Origin: Mycoplasmatota bacterium | GTDB lineage: Bacteria > Bacillota_I > Bacilli_A > Izemoplasmatales > Hujiaoplasmataceae | Direction of reading: 5' to 3' | NCBI GenBank assembly: GCA_027859085.1 | Contig: JAQIBJ010000003.1 | Location: 1-34,750, forward strand | Length of the DNA: 34,750 nucleotides | Part shown: positions 9,774-18,013 of the stretch, one piece after another | Layout of the letters: the number at the start of each line of letters is the position of its first letter | Position numbering within the stretch: position 1 is the stretch's first letter | Notes under the pieces: generated by a model | Database searches by the model: none | What the model was told of the DNA's origin: nothing | The model's input: only the letters and a program-made list of their open reading frames with translations | Made by a program: the position numbers and the translations under genes

Positions 9774-12700
9774 ATGAAAAGCCTGTTTACGAAAAAAGTC
9801 ATCGTTGTTTTTTCTGTGATTATTGCAATTGCAGTCGGCGCAGTCATACTAGGTTTAGCTGTTGGTAACACACGTATTCCTACAGTTGAAGACGGCAATG
9901 AAGTCGTTTATGAAAAAGTCGATGAAAATGGTGATGTTGTTTATACAATAACGAAACAAGAATTGTATGAAGAAATGAAAAGAAACAATGGTATTAATCA
10001 ATTATTATCATTAATAGACGAAAAATTATTAGAGTCATACCTAAATGGTATCACTCAACAAGAAATCGATGAAAAAATTGAGTTACTGAAATATCAAACA
10101 AACGACCAAGATGTGATTGCTGAATATGAGCAAGACGCAATTGATGATTTAGAAGAGAATTTCCGTCGTTCAATGATTTTATCAGGTTATCACAATGACC
10201 AAGAAGAAGACTATGCAAAACTTTTAATTGCTAGAGAAAAATTCGTGATGGACAAAATCGTTGAAAACGGAGATGTAACTCAAAATGATGTTGCACAGCA
10301 TTACTTAAACAGCTATTTTGAAGATATTAAAGCGATTCGTTTAAGATTTTTAAGTAAATCTGACGCAAATAATGTTTTAAATGATTTCGATCTTGGTTCA
10401 GTCGATGGCGAATTAGGATTATACTTAGGTTACACATTTGTTAATGAAGATTTATTAGATTCAAATGATGAAATCGTTGAAGCATTAGTAACTATCGATA
10501 CTTACTATTTTGATGAAGATGATAATATCCTAGATGTCAATGAAAATATCATTTATGATTTTGCGGAAGATATTTATACAGATGTAAATGACAATACATA
10601 TACATTAGATGCATCTGGTAATCTTACTGATGATGAAAGCAACATTGTTGTTGATAACGCAGTTATCTTTGATACATTAACTGCTGCAGAAGATCACAAA
10701 GAAACACACACAATATACTTTACCGTTGTTGATAACGCTGGAATTATTGAAGTTTATAATTTAGATGGCGTATTGACTTATAAAGTTGATGGTGATGTGA
10801 TTTATGATGCAAGCGATAATGATGTAACAGATACAGTTGATTTGACTATTAATAAAGAATTTACACCAATTGAAGATGTAAATACATTTACCGAAAACAA
10901 TACCGGCACATTAACTGATGAAGAAGTATTGACATACTACATTAAAATGTATAATTATATTTATAGTGAATATAGAGACGAAATATCTGAAACAGCAACT
11001 TTAGAAGACTTATTAAGTTTAGATAATGAATATTTAGATTACAATTTTGATGATGTTAATGAAAACAATGCAACTTTAGCAACTTATATGTTCTCAGACA
11101 TTAGTCAAATCAATGAAAAGACATATTCTTCAGAATCAAAACTAATTGGCAATTATGCTTATATGGTATTTAAATTATCTGAACCTGAAAAAATAGATCT
11201 TAAAGCCGAAGTAATGGAAGTCATTAAATCAGCGATTAACGTTCCAAATACAGCAACTTCTAGTTTTGAGTTAATTACAGAAGGTCCTTATGATTCAACC
11301 ATTACATGGAAATCATCTAAGCCTGAAGTTATTTCACAAGAAGGAACTATCTTTGTTCCGGCAGAAGATACAATCGTATCATTATCATATACGATTAAAG
11401 TATTGGGTATTCAAGAAACTGGAACTGAAGTTATTAAAGTACCAACAACTGGAAGCAATTCAGCAATTGATGAGTTCGACGAAAATTATGATGATTTAAA
11501 AACAATTATTAACGATGATGCAGTGTATGCTGAAATCGAACAAATCGTTTTAGATAATATGGTCTATGGTCAAAATGCAAGAACAAACATTAATCAGTAT
11601 TTAATGGAAGAAAGAAAAGCAGGCAACTTTAATATTTATGACTTCTTCTTATCTCTTGATTACCAATCAAACCACGATGGTGAATTTGAATATGAAGGTC
11701 GTGGGCATAAAACAAACCTAGCAACAATCGAATTAGAAAACGGTGATGTTTATAACATTACCGCTGAAGAATTCTATCAAAGAGGTTTAATAAGAAACCC
11801 TAGTCTAATGATTTTCTATGCTGCACAATACGAAGAAGCTATTTACTCAGATCATTTTGAAACTTTATTTGGCACACAAAGAGATCTTACTAAAAACGAT
11901 TCTGAATACATGGGATTCTTAAAAAATTATGTGAACAATATTAAAAACGAATATAACCAACTGATTTCAAATCCTACATATTTAGATATTTATAGACAAT
12001 ATTATGGTTGGAACTTTGATACATTCCAAACTTATTTGTATTCAAGATATCGCGTTGAAAACGAAAAAATGTTGGTTGAAAACTTAGTATTAAGTGAATT
12101 AAGAATGTCATTTATTAAAGAAGCTTTAGACGGCGAGGACATTGTTGATAAGATGTATGCAGTTGTTGAAGACAATTATGAAAACTTCTTCAGTTTAAAA
12201 GCTGAACAAATACTTATCTATTTCGACTTTAATGAAGATGATCAATTAGATGACTACAATGAATACTATGAAGGTTTATCTGACACTGAACAAACTCAGT
12301 TTGATACATGGGTTAGTCAATTAGAAACGTTAATTAAAGACCAAGAAGATTCATTTGGAGACATCGTCACAGCATACAAAGACGCTGAAAGAGATGATGA
12401 AGATTGGGGTATTTTCAAACAAAATGGATTTATCTTAAAGTTTGAATCACTAAACCCAACAGATGATGAAAACACAGTACACTCAATGACTTATAGTGGA
12501 GAATATGGCGTTAAAGATCAATACATTGGAGAATTTACTGATGCTTTAATTGCTTTATACAATGAATACCAAAATCCTGTGAATGCTGATGCTGAAGAAT
12601 TAGTATCTAATTTAGTACCAACTGAATTTGGTTTACATTTAATTGAAGTTTCAAAAGGTTCGGAATTTGATGGTGTGAGTTTGCAAATTGAAGTTGATGA

Positions 12701-13067
12701 TTATAACAATATCTCAGATACATTACTCAATGCAAATGCAAAACCAAGTCTTGCTCAAATTGATGCATACTACACTTACAAATTATATGATGAATATAAT
12801 GATCTTGAAAACGTAAGTATGGTGGATAAATATGATGTCACTTTACCAGTTATTCCTGGTGAAGTCTTAGAAGATTTAGATATCTATGCTGGAGAAACTA
12901 CAGAAGTATTATTCGGTAACTCTACAATCAACTATGCTTTCATGTTAAGAACACTTGAAGGTGACATTCAATCAGGTTTAACTCAAACTGATTTTGAAGC
13001 AAACATACAATTATTATTAGAAATCTACTACGATGCATCTATTGGTGCCATTGAATTAGCAGAATAA
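9774..13067 (+). CDS. Membrane-anchored PrsA/SurA-like foldase with inserted Ig-like domain (1097 aa)
   Basis: A signal anchor spans about residues 9-31. There is no lipobox Cys, unlike Bacillus PrsA. Residues 58-85 (ITKQELYEEM..., LIDEKLLESY) match the N-terminal helix pattern of PrsA/SurA chaperones. Residues 235-370 hold acidic repeats of the form Y/F-D-x-x-D-N-x-V. Residues about 483-565 (ITWKSSKPEVIS, GTIFVPAEDTIV) look like an atypical bacterial Ig-like domain. The C-terminal half ends with KAEQILIYFD and EFGLHLIEV, which resemble the first and last strands of a parvulin domain, but the middle is diverged. The family folds exported proteins outside the membrane. At 1097 residues it is more than three times PrsA length. 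It diverges from the giant secreted-protein operon, which may be a client; that is inference. Confidence 0.7.
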   Translation: MKSLFTKKVIVVFSVIIAIAVGAVILGLAVGNTRIPTVEDGNEVVYEKVDENGDVVYTITKQELYEEMKRNNGINQLLSLIDEKLLESYLNGITQQEIDEKIELLKYQTNDQDVIAEYEQDAIDDLEENFRRSMILSGYHNDQEEDYAKLLIAREKFVMDKIVENGDVTQNDVAQHYLNSYFEDIKAIRLRFLSKSDANNVLNDFDLGSVDGELGLYLGYTFVNEDLLDSNDEIVEALVTIDTYYFDEDDNILDVNENIIYDFAEDIYTDVNDNTYTLDASGNLTDDESNIVVDNAVIFDTLTAAEDHKETHTIYFTVVDNAGIIEVYNLDGVLTYKVDGDVIYDASDNDVTDTVDLTINKEFTPIEDVNTFTENNTGTLTDEEVLTYYIKMYNYIYSEYRDEISETATLEDLLSLDNEYLDYNFDDVNENNATLATYMFSDISQINEKTYSSESKLIGNYAYMVFKLSEPEKIDLKAEVMEVIKSAINVPNTATSSFELITEGPYDSTITWKSSKPEVISQEGTIFVPAEDTIVSLSYTIKVLGIQETGTEVIKVPTTGSNSAIDEFDENYDDLKTIINDDAVYAEIEQIVLDNMVYGQNARTNINQYLMEERKAGNFNIYDFFLSLDYQSNHDGEFEYEGRGHKTNLATIELENGDVYNITAEEFYQRGLIRNPSLMIFYAAQYEEAIYSDHFETLFGTQRDLTKNDSEYMGFLKNYVNNIKNEYNQLISNPTYLDIYRQYYGWNFDTFQTYLYSRYRVENEKMLVENLVLSELRMSFIKEALDGEDIVDKMYAVVEDNYENFFSLKAEQILIYFDFNEDDQLDDYNEYYEGLSDTEQTQFDTWVSQLETLIKDQEDSFGDIVTAYKDAERDDEDWGIFKQNGFILKFESLNPTDDENTVHSMTYSGEYGVKDQYIGEFTDALIALYNEYQNPVNADAEELVSNLVPTEFGLHLIEVSKGSEFDGVSLQIEVDDYNNISDTLLNANAKPSLAQIDAYYTYKLYDEYNDLENVSMVDKYDVTLPVIPGEVLEDLDIYAGETTEVLFGNSTINYAFMLRTLEGDIQSGLTQTDFEANIQLLLEIYYDASIGAIELAE

Positions 13068-13080
13068 TTTAATAAAAATA

Positions 13081-13120
13081 GGATGAATTCAATTGAATTC
13101 ATCCTTTATTTATAGTTTTT
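13081..13120. terminator. Bidirectional terminator, perfect 24-bp palindrome
   Basis: 13081-13104 is its own reverse complement, and its 12-bp arms can form a strong hairpin. T-rich tracts follow on both strands. It lies between the convergent foldase and yhaM genes. Confidence 0.85.
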
Positions 13121-13121
13121 T

Positions 13122-14048
13122 TTATTCTTCAGTTAAATGATGTTTATAATAGCGCTCTCTATCTAAAACACCAATTGACTTCGTTAAATTACCAGGTTCT
13201 ATTAAATCTAATTCTTCGCCTAAAACGCAAGCTTTTGAATCAATGTTATCAATAAAATGAATCATTAAAGCTTCTGCAATATTCGGTTTTTTTGGCGAAC
13301 CATAATTGCCATAGTAATGATGTGATATTAATATATGTTCAATTAGCATGACTTCTTCTTTGTCTTCATAACCTAATTCTACAGCCACTTGGTGTACTAA
13401 ATTAACGCCCATTGATATATGACCTATTAATTTTCCTTTTATTGTATATTCACTGTTTTCATATGATGTAAATTCAAATATTTTACAAATATCGTGTAAT
13501 ATAATACCCGCCATTAATAAGTCTTTATTTAAGTATTGATATACTTTTAAAAAGCCTTTAGACAGTTTTAGCATTGAATGTGTGTGATAAGCAAGTCCTG
13601 AGATATAAGCATGATGAAATTTAGACGCTGCTGGGTATAAATAGAATTCTTTCTTATACTGATTGTATATTTTAGTTGTAACAGCTTTAATCACTGGATT
13701 TTCTAATTTATCAACAATTTTATCAATATCTCTTTTTATTTCTGTTATTTTAATAGGTGCGTAATCGTAGAAAAACTTATGTAGTTTTTCTCTTTTTTTA
13801 TCATCTAATTCAAGTTTTTCTAATAACTCATATTCTAAAACATCTAAATGTATTTTATCTTTAAAATCAAACGATTTTGTTTTAAAGAAATAGACCTTAT
13901 TTAATAATATATCTTGGTCCTGTGGAATTCTGACTATAACGGTTTCATTAGAATCCGTTGTGACATTCACAGGATAAGTATCATAAGTGGAATCATTGAT
14001 TAGATTCACTTTTCCATAGAACTCGTATTCTTTGTTCAATTCTAACAT
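13122..14048 (-). CDS. yhaM: 3'-5' exoribonuclease YhaM (OB fold + HD domain)
   Basis: 308 residues, close to the usual length. Residues 1-75 form an OB-like beta-rich domain. The HD phosphohydrolase domain shows H155 (YHTH), the HD pair 185-186, H210 (GHIS), HH 243-244 and D267, all expected for the metal site. The family trims RNA and single-stranded DNA from the 3' end in the cytoplasm. AGGAAG overlaps the end of the upstream pullulanase gene, whose stop is 2 nt before this ATG, so it is the last gene of the cca-pulA-yhaM operon. Confidence 0.93.
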   Translation of the reverse strand: MLELNKEYEFYGKVNLINDSTYDTYPVNVTTDSNETVIVRIPQDQDILLNKVYFFKTKSFDFKDKIHLDVLEYELLEKLELDDKKREKLHKFFYDYAPIKITEIKRDIDKIVDKLENPVIKAVTTKIYNQYKKEFYLYPAASKFHHAYISGLAYHTHSMLKLSKGFLKVYQYLNKDLLMAGIILHDICKIFEFTSYENSEYTIKGKLIGHISMGVNLVHQVAVELGYEDKEEVMLIEHILISHHYYGNYGSPKKPNIAEALMIHFIDNIDSKACVLGEELDLIEPGNLTKSIGVLDRERYYKHHLTEE

Positions 14049-14050
14049 TT

Positions 14051-16054
14051 TTACTTCCTTTCAAATATATATACCCCAATATCTTCCAATAAATATGCAT
14101 CATCTTGTTGATTGACATTAGTCGAATGAATCTTTAATTGAGTCTTATTATTCACCGATATTGTTTCTTTATCAACTTTAAAATATATATCATATTGATC
14201 AATGGTTATTAATAACGTTGATTTTAACCACTTAATATTGGTAATGTTATATGGTTTAATTTTCTTTCTTAATTTTATAACTTGTTTGATTAGATTTACA
14301 TCAGACATGTGTTTATCTAATTCATTCCATTTTACCATGTTGATTTCATCACTTAAGTTGTATGAATTATGTTCAAATGATTTTGAACGATAAAACTCTT
14401 GACCAAAATGAATAAATGGTGTTCCCGGTGCTAATATTGTTAGACAAGTCGCAACAATTTGATGTTTTCTAACTTGAGATTCATCATCTATAACACTTAA
14501 TGCCTTATCAAAAAACGTCTGATTATCATGACATTCTACATAATTGATTGATTGTTTTGGTTGAATGAGTCCTTTACCATTAAAGAGTTCACTTACAGTC
14601 TTTTTATTCTTTAGATTTCCTAAAGAAAACCCTAGTTCTTTCGAATCAAAAGTGGAACCTTTTATCGTATCTCTAAATTGATCATCGAAAAAGCCAATAT
14701 GTTCATTTACTTTAGAATTAAACATATGCGCTAATGATTTGTCGTGATCAATTCTCCACCCTTCACCATAAATCAAAATATCAGGTTTGATTTTTTTCAA
14801 TGTCTTATATACTTCATTCATCGTATTATAATCGATAATACCCATTAAATCAAATCTAAAACCATCCATTCTATAAAATTTTAACCAATGCACTAAAGAA
14901 TCAATCATCAATTTCTTAATCATCGGCCGTGATGCATCTAAATCATTGCCACAACCAGAGAAATTAGTCATCATGTTTAACTCATCAAGTCTAAATGAAT
15001 ATCCTGGTGTTAAAATCTCATAAGGAAATTTTAGAAAGTGGTCAACGTGATTATAAACCACATCCATCACAACCCCTAAATTATTTTTATGATAAGTATC
15101 GATGACTTCCTTTAAATCATTGATTCTCTTGTAAGCATGATTAGGTTTATCAGTATAAGAGCCCTCAGGAATAAAATATTGACTTGGGTTATATCCCCAG
15201 TTATATTGTCCATCTTGGTTTAACTCATCAACGCCCGTAAAATCATAAACCGGTAACAACTGAATATGGGTTATTCCCAAAGTTTTAACATAATCAAAGC
15301 CAATTGGATGATTGTTATTGGTGATAAGTCCTTCTTCTATCATTGCCAAATACTTTTTAGAATCTAAAAAGTGACTCTTTGGGTCTGATGAAAAATCTCT
15401 TACACTTACTTCATAGATGATAGGTGTATCAGGTTTATCTATATCATGACTCATCATATAAGTTTTATGTTTGTCAATGACTAACTGCGTTTCTCCATTT
15501 GCTTTAGAAGCAATGGCATATGGATCTTTGACTTTTTTCCAGCCACCATTAACATATACATTATAGATATAGGCATAATGTTCTAAATCTTTTTCAATTT
15601 TAAGTTGCCAAACACCATTTTTCTCATAACTGAGTGCGTGCATATCTTTATGTCCATCAGGACTTTCTAGTAATAAATGCACTTTTTTAGCCAATGGGGC
15701 CCAAAGTTTAAATACAGATTGACTTGGTTTGTATGTTACACCTAAATCATTGTCTTTATAGTGATTTGATTTAATAAACTCTTTAGTTCGGACGACTTTT
15801 CCACTGACGATTTCAGTTTCAATAGATTCATCTAATGTCAATTTCCAATCTTCTCTTAAATTAATTGAATGTTTGACTTTAATAGTCAATTTATAATTAT
15901 TTTCATATTTTTCTTCAGCTATTTTATAAAATTCTATAGGGCATTTTTTATAATATATTGATAATTGATCTTCACTTCTATACAAGTTATCATCAACAAT
16001 CACTGTTAACAGATCAAAATCATCTAAATAAGCTTTAAGCTTAATTTCTTTCAT
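14051..16054 (-). CDS. pulA: Type I pullulanase (glycogen/starch debranching, GH13)
   Basis: 667 residues. A beta-rich N-terminal region and a CBM48-like segment (about 105-200) precede the catalytic barrel. YNWGYNP (284-290) is the type I pullulanase signature. DVVYNH (331-336), GFRFD with nucleophile D402, acid/base E431 in YGEGW, and D510 in ECHDN complete the GH13 site. It cuts alpha-1,6 bonds of pullulan, glycogen or limit dextrins. No signal peptide is present, so it probably acts on intracellular glucan or imported oligosaccharide. GGAGG precedes the ATG, which overlaps the end of cca by 14 nt. Confidence 0.95.
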   Translation of the reverse strand: MKEIKLKAYLDDFDLLTVIVDDNLYRSEDQLSIYYKKCPIEFYKIAEEKYENNYKLTIKVKHSINLREDWKLTLDESIETEIVSGKVVRTKEFIKSNHYKDNDLGVTYKPSQSVFKLWAPLAKKVHLLLESPDGHKDMHALSYEKNGVWQLKIEKDLEHYAYIYNVYVNGGWKKVKDPYAIASKANGETQLVIDKHKTYMMSHDIDKPDTPIIYEVSVRDFSSDPKSHFLDSKKYLAMIEEGLITNNNHPIGFDYVKTLGITHIQLLPVYDFTGVDELNQDGQYNWGYNPSQYFIPEGSYTDKPNHAYKRINDLKEVIDTYHKNNLGVVMDVVYNHVDHFLKFPYEILTPGYSFRLDELNMMTNFSGCGNDLDASRPMIKKLMIDSLVHWLKFYRMDGFRFDLMGIIDYNTMNEVYKTLKKIKPDILIYGEGWRIDHDKSLAHMFNSKVNEHIGFFDDQFRDTIKGSTFDSKELGFSLGNLKNKKTVSELFNGKGLIQPKQSINYVECHDNQTFFDKALSVIDDESQVRKHQIVATCLTILAPGTPFIHFGQEFYRSKSFEHNSYNLSDEINMVKWNELDKHMSDVNLIKQVIKLRKKIKPYNITNIKWLKSTLLITIDQYDIYFKVDKETISVNNKTQLKIHSTNVNQQDDAYLLEDIGVYIFERK

Positions 16055-17213
16055 TCAGTTCCTCCGCAATTTCGTTAGCAAGTTTTAACAACGCTTCTAA
16101 TTTGTTTTCTACTTTTTCAGTAAGCACATCTTCAATCAATGTTTCAATGATTTTACCCACTGATTTAGGCTTATTGACCATTGGTAAAATATCATTACCA
16201 GTAATTTCTAAATCTTTAAAAGAATTAATCTTCAAGTGCCTATAAAGGTTTATTATTTTATCTTCTTGATTATCATATTTAAAAAAGTGACTTAATAAAT
16301 CATTCGCTGCCAACATTAAATCTTTCGAATAATTGTATGCAATAACTGGCGTTAATCTCTGGCTTGACAAAACATCCATTATTCCTCTAATGGTTTCTAT
16401 ATCCCCAATTTGGTTTTTAGAAAAACGCCATTTTTCGCTATTTAACGTTTTCTCTGGATATAATCCCAAAGCAAAGAACTGTTCAATAGATACATTAAGA
16501 TTTGTCGTTTTTAGCTTTAATATTGCTTGTGATAATATATCAAAAACTTCGCCCATATTGATATCAGCCATGAGTTGATACGCCTTTTTAATGTGTGGTT
16601 GTTTTAATATTAGATCCAATTCTTTAATAACTCTTTCTGTAGGTAATTCATTTAATAAATGAACGTGCCCTTCCATGGCTTTTAAGGTTTTTTCTTCAAC
16701 CTTAAAATTTAGTTTTCCAGCAAATCTTATCGCCCTTAAAATTCTCAAAGCGTCTTCATTAAAGCGTTTATAAGGATCGTCAATTGCTCTTATAAGTTTA
16801 TTGTTAATATCTTCTTTACCATGAAATATGTCAATAACATCACCATTAATGTCTTTAGCCAAAGCATTCATCGTAAAATCTCTTCTTATCAAATCATCCT
16901 TTAAAATTCTAGAAAAATTCACGGATTCAGGTTGGCGAAAATTTGTATATTCTTGATCAATACGATAAGTCGTGACTTCAAAGCCATGTTTTTCAATAAA
17001 GACAGTAATTGTCCCATACTTTTTTCCAGTTGCAGCAGTATTATCAAACATATCTTCTACTTCATTTGGTAATGCGTTGGTCGCAATATCAATATCACTA
17101 GATGCACTTCCTAAGAGTTCATCTCTTACAAAGCCACCAACAAAATACGCCTCATAACCAGAGTCGGTTAGTTTCTTTAATATTTGCTTTCCATATTTGA
17201 CCATAGATTTCAT
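16041..17213 (-). CDS. cca: CCA-adding tRNA nucleotidyltransferase
   Basis: 390 residues from the second of two adjacent ATGs. GGFVRDELLG (26-35), the catalytic pair D40 and D42, RRDFTMNALA (110-119) and the class II motif DALRILRAIRFA (154-165) are all present. It adds or repairs the 3' CCA of tRNAs and is essential where tRNA genes lack CCA. The start was chosen because removing the upstream group II intron puts GGTGA exactly 4 nt before this ATG, as in neighbouring genes. In the unspliced RNA no Shine-Dalgarno sequence lies before either ATG. A third in-frame ATG at 17204 is possible but would sit too far from the rebuilt site. Confidence 0.93.
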   Translation of the reverse strand: MKSMVKYGKQILKKLTDSGYEAYFVGGFVRDELLGSASSDIDIATNALPNEVEDMFDNTAATGKKYGTITVFIEKHGFEVTTYRIDQEYTNFRQPESVNFSRILKDDLIRRDFTMNALAKDINGDVIDIFHGKEDINNKLIRAIDDPYKRFNEDALRILRAIRFAGKLNFKVEEKTLKAMEGHVHLLNELPTERVIKELDLILKQPHIKKAYQLMADINMGEVFDILSQAILKLKTTNLNVSIEQFFALGLYPEKTLNSEKWRFSKNQIGDIETIRGIMDVLSSQRLTPVIAYNYSKDLMLAANDLLSHFFKYDNQEDKIINLYRHLKINSFKDLEITGNDILPMVNKPKSVGKIIETLIEDVLTEKVENKLEALLKLANEIAEELNERN

Positions 17214-17218
17214 CATCT

Positions 17219-17297
17219 GTCGAGTAGACGAACCCGACTTTCACCTCACTTTCTAAAATATATAGGAGCGAGAACGAAAATCTGTTCGCCCCTCACA
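17219..17297 (-). other. Group II intron domain VI with bulged branch-point A and an enlarged tip
   Basis: On the minus strand GAG then GGGCGAAC (17294-17284) pair with GUUCGUCU (17233-17226) and CUC (17224-17222), leaving A at 17225 unpaired. This is the canonical branch-point arrangement, with GAC as the 3' end. About 50 nt fills the tip between the arms, longer than a usual domain VI. It can form an inner hairpin, CUCGCU with AGUGAG. Confidence 0.8.
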
Positions 17298-17330
17298 GAA
17301 CCCATCGTGCCCTATTAAGGCAATAGGCTC
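17298..17330 (-). other. Group II intron domain V (catalytic hairpin)
   Basis: 33 nt on the minus strand. The 8-bp base stem is GAGCCUAU with AUGGGUUC, including G-U pairs. The inner UGCC/GGCA stem is separated from it by a CG bulge. The catalytic triad AGC sits at positions 2-4. It is immediately followed by domain VI. Confidence 0.88.
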
Positions 17331-17464
17331 TTCATATATTCTTCGCTACTACCGTAGCTTATACATCATATGTTCCGTTGCCATTTTATTAATCTCAATG
17401 TATTAATATTCGATATCTCTCGTATATCTACTACTGTTTCCCATATGTGCACGATTATATGCCA

Positions 17465-17539
17465 ACCCCTTCGCTCCACAGTCGTTACCTGCTTCTTCAC
17501 TACTATGAGTTAGTCCGACTCCTCATACATCTTATTCAT
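17465..17539 (-). pseudogene. Remnant of the intron-encoded reverse transcriptase/maturase start
   Basis: Starting at ATG 17539 the frame reads MNKMYEESD, then TAA (17512-17510), then LIVVKKQVTTVERRG in the same frame. From memory of the family, intron-encoded proteins often begin with an ESDxxIVP-like stretch. The rest of the gene, normally more than 1.2 kb including the reverse transcriptase domains, is absent. The deletion and the stop show that the intron cannot make its own maturase. Confidence 0.6.
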
Positions 17540-17917
17540 TATCTTGAATTAAATGATTCTTGTATAACGAATTACCCTTTCTTTAGGAACGTATGAGGTC
17601 TCCCAGGTATCACACATATAACTCTCTAATACTCGCCATGTTCACAGACCCCGGTGGAACTCAAATTAGTCTTGCCTTTTATGACTATTTGGTTTTGTTT
17701 GCTATCTAGGTGAAGACATCAACTTCCACTCTTTATATCTAACGAGGCTCAATCACTTCACGCTTACGCATTACGGCTCGTATTGTTGTTTGCCTACGCT
17801 TAAATCTTACCTCACGGCTTCGACTCCAAGGCTAACTACTAGCGGTTGGCTAGACTTTACTAGGTTGGGTTCCCACCAACTATATATGTGCGACCGAACT
17901 GGCGCACCACCCATCAA

Positions 17918-17999
17918 TATTATAACATAATGGTTTTATATTCTAAAAATATTGTGGTATAAATAATAGTTTATTAACAATTTCAATTATGTTATAATA
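17918..17999. repeat. 14-bp perfect inverted repeat carrying two divergent -10 boxes
   Basis: ATTATGTTATAATA occurs at 17986-17999 on the plus strand and 17931-17918 on the minus strand. Each copy contains the extended -10 of one divergent gene, yigZ or cca. It may be a shared regulator site or simply two near-identical promoters. Confidence 0.8.
17919..17927 (-). promoter_or_regulatory. Extended -10 element of the cca promoter
   Basis: TGTTATAAT on the minus strand. A TTTAGA-like -35 lies 17 nt upstream. The expected start near 17912 leaves only about 5 nt of first exon before the intron, and IBS2 shares the last T of the -10 box. Confidence 0.7.
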
Positions 18000-18009
18000 C
18001 TTTAGGTGA
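17990..18009 (+). promoter_or_regulatory. yigZ compact promoter and ribosome site
   Basis: Extended -10 TGTTATAAT ends at 17998. Six nt later GGTGA (18005-18009) starts, and the ATG follows 4 nt after it. The mRNA should begin at or next to the Shine-Dalgarno sequence. Confidence 0.7.
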
Positions 18010-18013
18010 TATT

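Larger units (their letters stand above)
17219..17907 (-). mobile_element. Group II intron lacking its reverse transcriptase, in the cca leader
   Basis: 689 nt on the minus strand, starting GTGCG and ending GAC. EBS1 CACCUA (17712-17707) pairs with IBS1 UGGGUG (17913-17908). EBS2 CAAUA (17785-17781) pairs with IBS2 UAUUG (17919-17915). Domain V is 17330-17298: its GAGCCUAU and AUGGGUUC strands give an 8-bp base stem, and it contains the AGC triad. Domain VI follows, with a bulged A at 17225, 7 nt from the 3' end. Domain IV holds only a trace of the maturase start (17539-17465). Two EBS elements exclude a class C intron. Maturase loss means splicing would be autocatalytic or depend on a maturase elsewhere in the genome. 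Its exact boundaries are supported by the rebuilt cca ribosome site. Confidence 0.92.

Noticed and set aside
17251-17264. 14-mer TTCTAAAATATATA shared by the intron tip and the surface-operon leader (9427-9440)
   Set aside because: It is very AT-rich and lies in unrelated contexts, so chance is likely.
17219-17907. Insertion sequence or tRNA/rRNA cluster in the long non-coding gap
   Set aside because: There is no transposase, terminal repeats or cloverleaf; domain V, domain VI and EBS/IBS pairs identify a group II intron.
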